Origin: Nitrospiraceae bacterium UBA6898 | GTDB lineage: Bacteria; Nitrospirota; Thermodesulfovibrionia; Thermodesulfovibrionales; UBA6898 | NCBI GenBank assembly: GCA_002448975.1 | Contig: DKBO01000025.1 | Location: 1-14,087, forward strand | Reading direction: 5' to 3' | DNA: 14,087 nt | Shown: in pieces, positions 1 through 6,726 of the stretch | Position numbering within the stretch: position 1 is the stretch's first letter | How the letters are laid out: each line of letters starts with the position of its first letter | Notes under the pieces: generated by a model | Told to the model about the DNA's origin: nothing | The model's input: the letters and a program-made list of their open reading frames with translations, nothing else | Database searches by the model: none | Translations under genes and position numbers: made by a program

Positions 1-212
1 TTGTAATGTGAGAGTTTTTTGCTGAGAGCGTCTGTCATTGCCGGTATCAGTGAAGCGTCAGTATTGCCGAGAAACTTTAGCGTAAGATGGACGTTCCCCG
101 CATTCACCCACTTTATATCCGCTCCCGTCTTTTTCAGCTCCGACAGGACCTGTTCCAAGGTTCTTTTCATCTCATCGGGCAGATTAACCGCTATGAAGCA
201 GCGAATATCCAT
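1..212 (-). CDS. thpR: RNA 2',3'-cyclic phosphodiesterase (2'-5' RNA ligase family), 5' part only
   Basis: The gene runs off the left edge; only the first 70 residues, plus two bases of the next codon, are present. The protein begins MDIRCFIAVNLPDEMKR and continues to an HLTLKFLG segment. That segment contains the first of the two HxT motifs that form the active site of this two-histidine phosphoesterase family (ThpR/LigT). The family hydrolyses RNA 2',3'-cyclic phosphates in the cytoplasm. The start is the ATG at 212-210, with AAGGA about 5 nt upstream and a further GAGGAGG beyond it. It lies 101 nt downstream of pgpA on the same strand, so the two are probably cotranscribed. The second HxT motif lies outside the window, so intactness cannot be judged. 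The family call rests on a strong N-terminal match. Confidence 0.85.
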   Translation of the reverse strand, partial: MDIRCFIAVNLPDEMKRTLEQVLSELKKTGADIKWVNAGNVHLTLKFLGNTDASLIPAMTDALSKKLSHY

Positions 213-313
213 CGCAGTCCTTGTGCTACCTCCTCAATACAGGGATTCGTTTGCTCCGGTATATTTCATTACCAGGCTCTTGTTCCGCAGGCGACGATGA
301 TGATTGTATTCAT

Positions 314-766
314 TCACCTAACAGTTACCTGCAGATACACTTGAACGACCATGTTTGCGTATATCCCGGCCAGGATGTCGTCAGCCATAACCCCCATGCC
401 GTTACTTAAAGCATTTTCTAGATTACGTATCATAAGTGGCTTTAATATATCAAATAAACGAAATAATATAAAGGATGTCATCAAGAGTGGAAGGCTGTGC
501 GGTATGTAGAGCGTGGCGATATAAAAACCGGCGAATTCGTCGATAATAATTTTACTGCTGTCCTTCTGGCAGAAGATTTTTTCTGCTGACGTTGCGGCGA
601 ATGAGCCCAGTATCGTGACTGCGACAAAAAATATGAGGTGTTCAAAGAAAGATAGGGGGAAGACCAGGATGCAGACCAGCGCAGCCAGTGTGCCGAACGT
701 GCCGGGTGCCAGAGGCATATATCCAATCGGACCGAGCGTTGCAATATGCTTTAACAATATCTGCAT
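314..766 (-). CDS. pgpA: Phosphatidylglycerophosphatase A
   Basis: A 150-aa integral membrane protein that dephosphorylates phosphatidylglycerol phosphate, the last step of phosphatidylglycerol synthesis. Family signatures are visible: an N-terminal APGTFGTL segment, a central DEFAGFYI segment, then FRLFDILKPLMIRNLE and GMGVMADDILAGIYAN, which holds the acidic residues of the predicted active site. Hydrophobic helices fill the gaps. The ATG at 766-764 gives the N-terminus usual for the family, starting about 16 residues before APGTFGT, but its Shine-Dalgarno sequence is poor. An in-frame ATG at 814-812, preceded by GGGGA about 10 nt upstream, would give 166 aa and is a real alternative. The frame is open further, to 1075, but that would run through the divergent cytochrome gene and is unlikely. 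thpR follows downstream. Confidence 0.9.
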   Translation of the reverse strand: MQILLKHIATLGPIGYMPLAPGTFGTLAALVCILVFPLSFFEHLIFFVAVTILGSFAATSAEKIFCQKDSSKIIIDEFAGFYIATLYIPHSLPLLMTSFILFRLFDILKPLMIRNLENALSNGMGVMADDILAGIYANMVVQVYLQVTVR

Positions 767-865
767 AACTGCCCGTATTGTAGCATTATCACTCCTGCAA
801 TTCCTGAATGACATGTTTATGTCTTCCCCAAAGGGCACGGTTAATAATATGGTAAAATAGAACAT

Positions 866-1099
866 ATGAAAAACACGGCTATCTTTATCCTCTTTGTCCT
901 TGCAGTCACCGGTTTTCTTTACAGCATTTCCGGGAAAAAATATCCGCAGATGCCTGCCAATGCCGATCACATGGGTATTACAGATACAGCGATCTGTCTG
1001 GGATGCCATGACGCAGGAAAGGTATATCCGAGAAAGGAAACGCATCCCCCCAAGTTCGAATGCCTGAAGTGTCACAAGCAGAAGAGAAAGAAGACATAA
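866..1099 (+). CDS. Small membrane-anchored di-haem c-type cytochrome
   Basis: A 77-aa protein. Residues 4-22 are hydrophobic, forming a signal peptide or uncleaved anchor that would deliver the rest to the periplasm. Two haem c attachment motifs follow: CLGCH (residues 44-48) and CLKCH (66-70). Free histidines at 35 and 60 could be distal ligands, so bis-histidine haems are possible. The C-terminus is very basic (KQKRKKT). It presumably carries electrons at the membrane, but no partner gene is nearby and I cannot name the redox chain. It is divergent from pgpA and about 126 nt upstream of phoB. No clear ribosome-binding site precedes the ATG; a TAAAAT box sits 7 nt before it (see findings). 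Confidence 0.8.
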   Translation: MKNTAIFILFVLAVTGFLYSISGKKYPQMPANADHMGITDTAICLGCHDAGKVYPRKETHPPKFECLKCHKQKRKKT

Positions 1100-1196
1100 G
1101 ATCTCCTGTTGCCCGCCGGAACTGATTTTACGAAGGGATCAAAAGCTTTCGGAGTAATGATTCCTTACACTTCAGGAATAGCAGACATGATTTTTT

Positions 1197-1215
1197 TTAG
1201 CGCTGCGTGCGCTAA
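1197..1215. repeat. Perfect inverted repeat upstream of phoB
   Basis: TTAGCGC, a 5-nt loop (TGCGT), then GCGCTAA: a 7-bp perfect dyad ending 10 nt before the phoB ATG. Its right arm overlaps a TAATAT sequence (1213-1218) that could be a -10 box. It may be an operator or a 5' hairpin. It does not resemble a PHO box. Confidence 0.5.
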
Positions 1216-1225
1216 TATATACCCT

Positions 1226-1924
1226 ATGAGCAGACTGAAGATGCTGGTTGTCGATGACGAACCTGACATTGTTGAACTCGTCTCCTACAATCTCAAAAAG
1301 GAGGGGTTCGACGTTGCATCAGCCTCTGATGGCGAAGAGGCTCTCGCCATGCTCAGAAAGGGGGCTTTCGATTTTCTTGTTCTGGATCTGATGCTCCCGG
1401 GTATACAGGGCATGGAACTCTGCCGCATTCTCAGAAACGACCCTAAGACAGCCCACCTGCCGATCATCATGCTTACGGCAAAAGGGGAAGAGATCGACCG
1501 GATACTTGGCCTTGAGACAGGGGCTGATGATTATATGACGAAACCCTTCAGCCCGAGAGAATTGATTGCCCGCGTGAAGGCTGTTATGAGAAGGCTCAGC
1601 GAGAAGGTTGAGAAACCTCAGGTGATTCGGATAGGCGATCTGCTCATCAATAAGGAAAACTATTCCGTAGCAAAGAAGACGGTCCCCATGATGTTGAGTT
1701 CGACCGAGTTCAAGCTCCTGTTATATCTTGCGGAGAGGAAGGGAAAGATATTCAGCCGTGACCAGCTGCTCGATGCCGTTTGGAAGGACGAAGCGTTTGT
1801 AGAGCCCAGGACCGTGGATGTGCATATCCGCAGGCTGCGTACCCAGGTCGAGGACGACCCTTCTGAGCCGAAATACATAAAAACAAGAAGGGGCATTGGC
1901 TACTACATGGATACCGAGATATGA
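1226..1924 (+). CDS. phoB: Phosphate regulon response regulator PhoB (OmpR/PhoB family)
   Basis: A 232-aa cytoplasmic transcription factor. Residues 4-120 are a receiver domain with the acidic pair D10/D11, phosphoacceptor D54 in VLDLMLP, T84 in MLTAK and K106 in TKPF. Residues about 130-230 are an OmpR-type winged helix (STEFKLLLYLAE, then the recognition region RTVDVHIRRLR and the wing RGIGYYM). When phosphorylated it should bind the 11-nt-phased repeats ahead of pstS. The start at 1226 gives the standard receiver N-terminus but has no Shine-Dalgarno sequence. The in-frame ATG at 1187 has AGGA 9 nt upstream and would add 13 residues ending in NIYP; I prefer 1226. The stop overlaps the phoR start (ATGA). 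The phosphate role is inferred from phoR pairing and the pst cluster; the fold itself is certain. Confidence 0.93.
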   Translation: MSRLKMLVVDDEPDIVELVSYNLKKEGFDVASASDGEEALAMLRKGAFDFLVLDLMLPGIQGMELCRILRNDPKTAHLPIIMLTAKGEEIDRILGLETGADDYMTKPFSPRELIARVKAVMRRLSEKVEKPQVIRIGDLLINKENYSVAKKTVPMMLSSTEFKLLLYLAERKGKIFSRDQLLDAVWKDEAFVEPRTVDVHIRRLRTQVEDDPSEPKYIKTRRGIGYYMDTEI

Positions 1925-3654
1925 AACCTGACATTTTCAAGCGCATCTTCATACTGTATGCAGTATTGATGATACTGGCATTGATCGCTGTTGAACTGTA
2001 TGTGACGGCTGCTGTAAGGAATTACTATATCGATAATCTCAGAAAGGAACTTGCCGTACAGATCAGTCTCATGGCAAAAGGATTGTCGTTCAAACAGTTA
2101 AATGCCGACAGTCTCTGCAGGGATATAAAGAAGGATACGGGCGCCCGGGTCACTCTCATAGCCGAAGACGGCAGAGTCATAGGAGACTCAGACAAAGAAT
2201 CCGCACAGATGGATAATCACCTGCACCGGACCGAGATAGAGAAGGCGACCCTTTTTGATACCGGCATGACCATACGTTTCAGCGATACCCTCAACTATGA
2301 CTTTCTCTATGTTGCCAGGAAGGTCCGGCTGGGAGATGAGTCAGGATTCATTCGTCTCGCCGTGCCGCTCAGGGAGATCGACCAGGCAGTTAATCTGCTC
2401 AGGATCAAGATCGTACTCACGGTCGGTGTCGTGTTGCTGTTGACGTGGATGGTTTCATTCTGGCAGACCAACCATCTGAGGAGGCTACTCCATCAGATCA
2501 CGGAATTTTCCCAGCTGCTTTCCCGGGGAGAAATTGAAAAGAGGCTCTTTTTGAGTAACGCCGGCGAGTTCAACGAGATTGCACACAACCTGACGGCAAT
2601 GTCATCGAAGCTCCAAGGGATGATAGCCCAGACCGAAGAGGAAAAGAGCCGTCTGAATGTGATCCTCAAGAGTGTTCCCGATGCCCTGCTGATCATCGAT
2701 GCCAGGGGAGTTATCACCCTCTCCAGTTCATCGGCAAAGGAATTCTTCAGAGATGCTCCCATGGCAGGCATGCAGTTCATTGATGTTGTCCGCAACCACG
2801 AATTTTCTGAACTCGTGAGCGAGGTGAGGAAGACACTGTTACCGGGGATGACGGAGTTCAGAATTGATTATCCTGCAGAGAAATATCTCAGCGTGCGGGT
2901 ATCCCCGCTGTTTTACAAGGGGCAGGAGCTTTCGGGCTTTGTGGCGATTTTTCATGATGTCACCCAGATCGAGAAGCTCGAGCAGGTCAGAAAGGATTTT
3001 GTGGCGAATGTTTCCCATGAGTTAAAGACCCCCATTACGGCGATCAAGGGTTTTGCTGATACGCTCCTTGAAGGTGCTATCGACGATAAAGAAAATGCCC
3101 TCAGGTTCATTCAGACCATTAAATCGAATAGCGAGCGCATCAACAGCCTGGTGGACGATCTCATGACTATCTCGAAGATAGAGCTTGGCGTGATAAAGGT
3201 CGAGAAGTCTCTCATCGATGTCACGGATGTATTCGAAACGGTCACGGAGCTCTTCCAGGATAAGGCGAAAGCCAAGGACCTGTTTCTGCAGCCATCACCT
3301 GATCCTGATATCCTCCAGATCAATGCAGATAAGAACCGGCTAATCCAGATATTGACCAACCTCGTGGACAATGCCATCAAGTTTACGGAAAAAGGCGGCG
3401 TGACCTTCGGTACGGAAAGGGATGGCGGCAGGGCGGTCATATTTGTTGAAGACACCGGTATGGGAGTCCCGGGTAAGTATCTGCAGAGGCTGGGGGAACG
3501 ATTCTTCCGTGTAGATCCTGCCCGTTCACGGAAGATGGGGGGGACGGGCCTCGGGCTGGCGATCGTCAAGCATCTGATAAAGGCCCATGGATGGACCATG
3601 CAGATTGAAAGCGTCCAGGGGCAGGGAACAAAGGTCAGCATTTTCATTTCCTGA
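1921..3654 (+). CDS. phoR: Phosphate regulon sensor histidine kinase PhoR
   Basis: A 577-aa membrane kinase. TM1 is at about 9-30, a periplasmic domain of about 130 residues follows, and TM2 is at about 161-180. Next come a HAMP linker (about 183-236), a PAS domain (about 243-350) and the HisKA domain with SHELKTP (phosphoacceptor H366). The catalytic ATPase domain has an N-box at NLVDNAIKF (480-488), a G1 box DTGMGV (511-516), an F-box ERFFRVD and a G2 box GGTGLGL (540-546). All catalytic motifs are intact. It autophosphorylates and passes the phosphate to PhoB. The long extracytoplasmic domain makes it the Bacillus/Thermotoga-type PhoR architecture rather than the short E. coli type. Translation is coupled to phoB by a 4-nt ATGA overlap. 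No hairpin terminator was seen after it before the next promoter. Confidence 0.93.
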   Translation: MKPDIFKRIFILYAVLMILALIAVELYVTAAVRNYYIDNLRKELAVQISLMAKGLSFKQLNADSLCRDIKKDTGARVTLIAEDGRVIGDSDKESAQMDNHLHRTEIEKATLFDTGMTIRFSDTLNYDFLYVARKVRLGDESGFIRLAVPLREIDQAVNLLRIKIVLTVGVVLLLTWMVSFWQTNHLRRLLHQITEFSQLLSRGEIEKRLFLSNAGEFNEIAHNLTAMSSKLQGMIAQTEEEKSRLNVILKSVPDALLIIDARGVITLSSSSAKEFFRDAPMAGMQFIDVVRNHEFSELVSEVRKTLLPGMTEFRIDYPAEKYLSVRVSPLFYKGQELSGFVAIFHDVTQIEKLEQVRKDFVANVSHELKTPITAIKGFADTLLEGAIDDKENALRFIQTIKSNSERINSLVDDLMTISKIELGVIKVEKSLIDVTDVFETVTELFQDKAKAKDLFLQPSPDPDILQINADKNRLIQILTNLVDNAIKFTEKGGVTFGTERDGGRAVIFVEDTGMGVPGKYLQRLGERFFRVDPARSRKMGGTGLGLAIVKHLIKAHGWTMQIESVQGQGTKVSIFIS

Positions 3655-3681
3655 TTTTTTCTCAAACGACCCATCCTTTTA

Positions 3682-3710
3682 TTGACAGCGAGATACTCTT
3701 TCTATATATT
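3682..3710 (+). promoter_or_regulatory. Near-consensus sigma70 promoter for the DUF47-pit operon
   Basis: TTGACA (3682-3687), a 17-nt spacer, then TATATT (3705-3710). The predicted start of transcription is near 3717, giving a leader of about 15 nt to the ATG at 3732. No TGTAACA-type repeats are visible nearby, so the operon looks constitutive rather than PhoB-activated. Confidence 0.75.
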
Positions 3711-3731
3711 ACTTTGTAGGTAGGTAATGGT

Positions 3732-4349
3732 ATGGGACTTTTTCCAAAAGAAATAGACTTCTTCGAGATCTTCGACAGAGCAGCCCTCAACCTCACGAAG
3801 GCAGGTGTGCTTCTTGTTGCACTTATGGAGAAGTTTGACCGTCTTGAAGAGCGGGCAAAAGAGATTTACGAGGTGGAGCAGGAAGGGGACATTCTGACTC
3901 ACGAAATTATGAAGAAGCTGAACAAGACCTTCATAACGCCCATCGACAGGGAGGATCTCTACGCGCTTGCATCGCGGCTCGACGATATCCTCGATCTTAT
4001 CTGGGGGGCAGTTGATCGTCTGGTGGTCTTTAAGCTCACAGAAGCCACGAACGAGGCAATTGCGATGTCAAAGGATGTCCTTGCGACAACTGAGGTCCTC
4101 CATAAGGCGATCCATAAGCTGAAGGAAAAACAGTATACGCATGTGCAGGAATACTGCATCGAAATCAACCGCCTCGAAAACCGCATTGACCGGGACTTCC
4201 GGGACGCTCTCGGTAAACTCTTCGAAGAGATAAAGGACCCGATCCTCATCATCAAGTGGAAAGAAATTTATGAGCATCTTGAAGACGCCTCCGACAAATG
4301 TGAAGACGTGGCGAACATCCTCGAAGCCATTGTCCTGAAGCATGCATGA
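3732..4349 (+). CDS. DUF47 family PhoU-like protein, PiT accessory/regulator
   Basis: A 205-aa soluble, almost wholly helical protein of the DUF47 (PhoU-related) family. Recognisable segments are the N-terminal FPKEIDFFEIFDRAA, the EQEGDILTHEIMKKLNKTFITP segment and DREDLYALASRLDDILDLI, followed by a C-terminal EIYEHLEDASDKCEDVANILE. The acidic E/DxxxD positions are those that bind metal clusters in PhoU-like proteins. DUF47 genes are habitually coupled to PiT permeases and are thought to modulate them. Here the last 8 nt overlap the pit start, so translation is coupled. The start at 3732 is the first ATG in this frame after the promoter; its ribosome-binding site (AGGTAGGT, about 7 nt upstream) is only moderate. 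A second, true PhoU is encoded at 10356-11024. Confidence 0.9.
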   Translation: MGLFPKEIDFFEIFDRAALNLTKAGVLLVALMEKFDRLEERAKEIYEVEQEGDILTHEIMKKLNKTFITPIDREDLYALASRLDDILDLIWGAVDRLVVFKLTEATNEAIAMSKDVLATTEVLHKAIHKLKEKQYTHVQEYCIEINRLENRIDRDFRDALGKLFEEIKDPILIIKWKEIYEHLEDASDKCEDVANILEAIVLKHA

Positions 4350-5334
4350 AATAGTCATCTTCACCGTTGTTCTTGCGGTCCTCTTTGATATCAGTAACGG
4401 CTGGAACGATTCGGCCAATGCCATTGCAACCGTCGTTTCCACCCGCGTTCTCTCTCCGTTACAGGCAGTCCTGCTTGCCGCAGGCATGAATATCCTGGGC
4501 GCCTTTCTGACTACGGCAGTTGCCAAGACTATCGGGAAAGGCGTGGTAGATCCCAAGGCGGTAACGGAAATCGTTGTTGCCGCGGCACTCTTGGCGGGCT
4601 TTGCCTGGAACTGGGCCATGACGTGGCTGGGGCTTCCGGTCAGCGCCTCCCACGCGCTTGTGGGCGGATTGATCGGTTCAGCTTACGCCCACGGCGGGAG
4701 CGCGATTTTGAACACAGCGGGCATCATCAAGATATTCTCCTCGCTCATCACCTCGCCCATCATCGGACTTATCTTCGGATTTTTCTTTATGAAGCTTATC
4801 CTTGGGTTCTTGGGTACCCTTTCGGTAGGCATGATCAACCGGTACTTCGGAAGACTCCAGATTTTTTCCTCGGCGTTCATGGCCTTGAGCCACGGCTCCA
4901 ACGATGCCCAGAAGGTCATGGGGATCATAACACTGTCACTCGTCAGCGGCGGTTATCTCCAGAGCGTCGAGGTCCCCTTCTGGGTCATCCTCATCTGCGC
5001 TCTTGCCATGGGGCTCGGTACAGCCCTGGGAGGCTGGAAGGTGATCAAAACAATGGGTGTGAGCATGCTGAAGCTGGAGCCGATTCATGGATTTGCAGCA
5101 GAAACGTCGGCAACGGCGATCATCCTCGGTGCAAGCCAGATGGGTCTTCCGGTAAGCACGACGCATGTCATCTCGACCTGCATTATGGGTGTTGGAGCAA
5201 CAAGGCGTCTTTCTGCTGTCCGATGGGGTGTTGCCGGGAAAATCGTGCTCGCCTGGGTATTTACTCTCCCGACCTGTGCAGTATTAGCCTGGGGACTTTG
5301 CACGCTCCTTGCTTTCCTGAACATCGGGACCTGA
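4342..5334 (+). CDS. pit: Low-affinity inorganic phosphate transporter, PiT family
   Basis: A 330-aa polytopic inner-membrane permease. It has the inverted-repeat design of PiT/PHO-4 proteins: first half with DISNGWNDSANAIAT (residues 16-30) and GLPVSASHALVGGLIG (97-112), second half with LSHGSNDAQKVMGI (182-195) and GLPVSTTHVISTCIMGVG (268-285). The two ND pairs are the ion- and phosphate-binding signatures. It probably takes up metal-phosphate or phosphate with a cation when phosphate is plentiful. Its length matches the short bacterial and archaeal PiT proteins rather than E. coli PitA (about 500 aa). It overlaps the DUF47 gene by 8 nt. Sulfate permease CysP belongs to the same superfamily, but the DUF47 partner and the Pho locus favour phosphate. 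Confidence 0.92.
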   Translation: MHEIVIFTVVLAVLFDISNGWNDSANAIATVVSTRVLSPLQAVLLAAGMNILGAFLTTAVAKTIGKGVVDPKAVTEIVVAAALLAGFAWNWAMTWLGLPVSASHALVGGLIGSAYAHGGSAILNTAGIIKIFSSLITSPIIGLIFGFFFMKLILGFLGTLSVGMINRYFGRLQIFSSAFMALSHGSNDAQKVMGIITLSLVSGGYLQSVEVPFWVILICALAMGLGTALGGWKVIKTMGVSMLKLEPIHGFAAETSATAIILGASQMGLPVSTTHVISTCIMGVGATRRLSAVRWGVAGKIVLAWVFTLPTCAVLAWGLCTLLAFLNIGT

Positions 5335-5411
5335 ACATCGTAGTCGTCTGCTTCCGGCAATATCGTTTCATGCTGTCCCGGCACGGCAACCGCTCTGCAG
5401 TTTCTGCGACA

Positions 5412-5897
5412 TCACCGCAGTTTCCTAAGCACGGCCTTCAAAATGTCTGCCCGGGATATGATGCCGACGAGTTTATTCTTCTCATCGACCACCGGCAGCC
5501 TCCGGATCTTCTTCTCGTCCATAATCCGGACGATTTCAGCGATGTTTGTCTGCGGGCTTGTGGTCAGCACCCGGGAGGTCATGACGTCACCCACAATATC
5601 GCCCATCCTGCGCTCGAGGAACGGTTCCCCCAGCATATGCTTCAAAAGGTCCTTGAAAGTATGTTCCTTTCTCACTCCCACCACGGAGAGGATGTCTGCC
5701 TGCGTGATGATACCGACCACCTTCCCCTGCTTATCCACGACAGGGATTCCGCTGATATTTCTAGTCGCGAGCATATCCGCCACCGCCATTACGCTCTCAA
5801 ATTTCTGGACAGTAATGACGTCTTTCGTCATCACATCCTTGACCACCATATCGAACCCCACAGTAGAACGTGCCTGATTGCTGCTCTTTGAACCCAT
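5412..5897 (-). CDS. Tandem CBS-domain protein
   Basis: A 161-aa soluble protein made almost only of two CBS domains: VVKDVMTKDVITV...GIPVVDKQGKVVGIITQADIL (about 18-72) and VGDVMTSRVLTTS...RLPVVDEKNKLVGIISRADIL (about 102-155). Paired CBS domains form a Bateman module that binds adenine nucleotides or similar ligands. With no catalytic domain attached, it is a free-standing sensor or regulator with an unknown partner. The start ATG (5897-5895) has a strong AAAGGAG 5 nt upstream. It is convergent with pit (77-nt gap) and transcribed away from the pst genes, so it has its own promoter. A TATACT box (5937-5932, minus strand) is a weak candidate, with no good -35. Confidence 0.9.
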   Translation of the reverse strand: MGSKSSNQARSTVGFDMVVKDVMTKDVITVQKFESVMAVADMLATRNISGIPVVDKQGKVVGIITQADILSVVGVRKEHTFKDLLKHMLGEPFLERRMGDIVGDVMTSRVLTTSPQTNIAEIVRIMDEKKIRRLPVVDEKNKLVGIISRADILKAVLRKLR

Positions 5898-6179
5898 AAT
5901 GACTCCTTTACCGGCGTGATTATTGGTACTTAGTATAATTGACCATATGGGACGGATGCAAAATATTTATGCGGCGTCTTGCTGCCCTCAATCAGGCGAT
6001 AAACTCACCTTGCGCCCGGACCGCCAGAAGAGAAAGCTTTCCGTGAAAAAAAGAAATTCTCACGTGGCAGCAACAATGAAGGCGAGTATTTCACAGAAAT
6101 GTAACAATCCCGTAATACGGCAGTAACGTACTGAATGCAGAATATCCTCAGTCCGCTATAAGAGAAATCATAAAGAACC
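5898..6179. other. Intergenic region between the CBS gene and the decayed receiver
   Basis: About 280 nt with no convincing gene. It holds the CBS gene leader, a weak TATACT box for that gene (minus strand, 5937-5932), an imperfect dyad CGTGA...TCACG (about 6042-6064), and the PHO-box-like array at 6100-6128. A 67-codon plus-strand frame at 5923-6126 has no ribosome-binding site and no recognisable protein character. Confidence 0.6.
6100..6128 (+). promoter_or_regulatory. PHO-box-like array ahead of the decayed receiver
   Basis: Three heptamers at exact 11-nt spacing: TGTAACA (6100), CGTAATA (6111) and AGTAACG (6122). The phasing and core GTAA match the intact array at 6646-6685. It lies about 50 nt upstream of the ATG at 6180. 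A downstream -10 is unclear (GAATAT at 6140 or TATAAG at 6157). Confidence 0.6.
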
Positions 6180-6631
6180 ATGATTGATAGCCGGCATATT
6201 CACGTTATTGACAACAAACCGGATATCGTTGAGTTAATACGCTACAACTCCAGCAAGGAGGGCTTAGCTGTCTCAACGTCGCCCGATGGCGAAGAAACGC
6301 TCAGGAGGATAAAACTGGCGATTTTGCACTGATCATTCTCGATCTCATGCTATTGGAAATACAGGGCATGGATATCTGCAGCATTTTGGAAAGAGATTCC
6401 GCAGCAGAGAATATCCTGATCAGCGAGCTGACGGCGAAAGTTACGGAAGCTAACCAGATACTTGCTCCAGAATCCGGAACGATAGCCGCAACTATAGTCG
6501 TTACAACAAAACCGATACTATTTTTTTCAACTTGTAGAAAAAATAATCGGCTCCAGGAAGTTCTGGCTGACGTTGCTCCCGCAGAGCCCATGATACACGA
6601 GGGTTTAATAGCGATCATGGGCAGGAGGTGA
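6180..6631 (+). pseudogene. Decayed PhoB-like receiver domain, frameshifted and lacking a DNA-binding domain
   Basis: From ATG 6180 a 50-codon frame reads PDIVELIRYN...DGEETLRRI and then stops at 6330. Shifting frame at the A-run at 6311-6314 restores the receiver: TGDFALIILDLML...IQGMDICSIL, then ELTAK and later TTKP, ending at TGA 6629-6631. Over about 60 residues roughly half match the PhoB at 1226-1924, including the phosphoacceptor aspartate in LDLML. One missing A explains the shift. Other decay is independent of it: the acidic pair DDE of PhoB is DNK here, the region after LTAK is scrambled, and no winged helix follows before the pstS promoter. It is most likely a relic of a duplicated phoB. 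A sequencing error could explain the frameshift but not the other losses. Confidence 0.75.
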
Positions 6632-6645
6632 TACAATTACCATAA

Positions 6646-6698
6646 TGTAACGAAAGCTTAATCCCGCTGTAACACAGATGTAACATTCAGGGTATATT
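6646..6698 (+). promoter_or_regulatory. PHO-box array and promoter for pstSCAB-phoU
   Basis: Heptamers at strict 11-nt intervals: TGTAACG (6646), CTTAATC (6657, weak), TGTAACA (6668) and TGTAACA (6679). Seven-base repeats separated by 4 nt are the classic PHO-box layout bound by PhoB dimers. A TATATT -10 box (6693-6698) starts 7 nt after the last repeat, where PhoB replaces the -35 contact. Predicted transcription starts near 6705. Confidence 0.82.
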
Positions 6699-6726
6699 CT
6701 TAACAATGTATAACAAAGGAGGAAGT

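Noticed and set aside
19..409. Three overlapping plus-strand frames at the left edge
   Set aside because: They are antisense to thpR and the 3' end of pgpA, and have no protein-family features.
767..1075. Upstream extension of pgpA to 1075
   Set aside because: The extra residues beyond 814 are antisense to the cytochrome gene and unlike PgpA N-termini.
4623..5891. A 422-codon open frame on the plus strand overlapping pit and the CBS gene
   Set aside because: It is the +2 frame of pit joined to the antisense of the CBS gene. Its composition is rich in His, Arg and Pro without any domain, while both overlapped frames have clear family motifs.
5923..6126. A 67-codon plus-strand frame in the spacer before the decayed receiver
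   Set aside because: It has no ribosome-binding site, its composition is irregular, and it runs through the PHO-box-like repeats.
6706..6726. Alternative pstS start at ATG 6706
   Set aside because: The AAAGGAGG ribosome-binding site lies between 6706 and 6727 and is well spaced only for 6727, which also gives a normal signal peptide.
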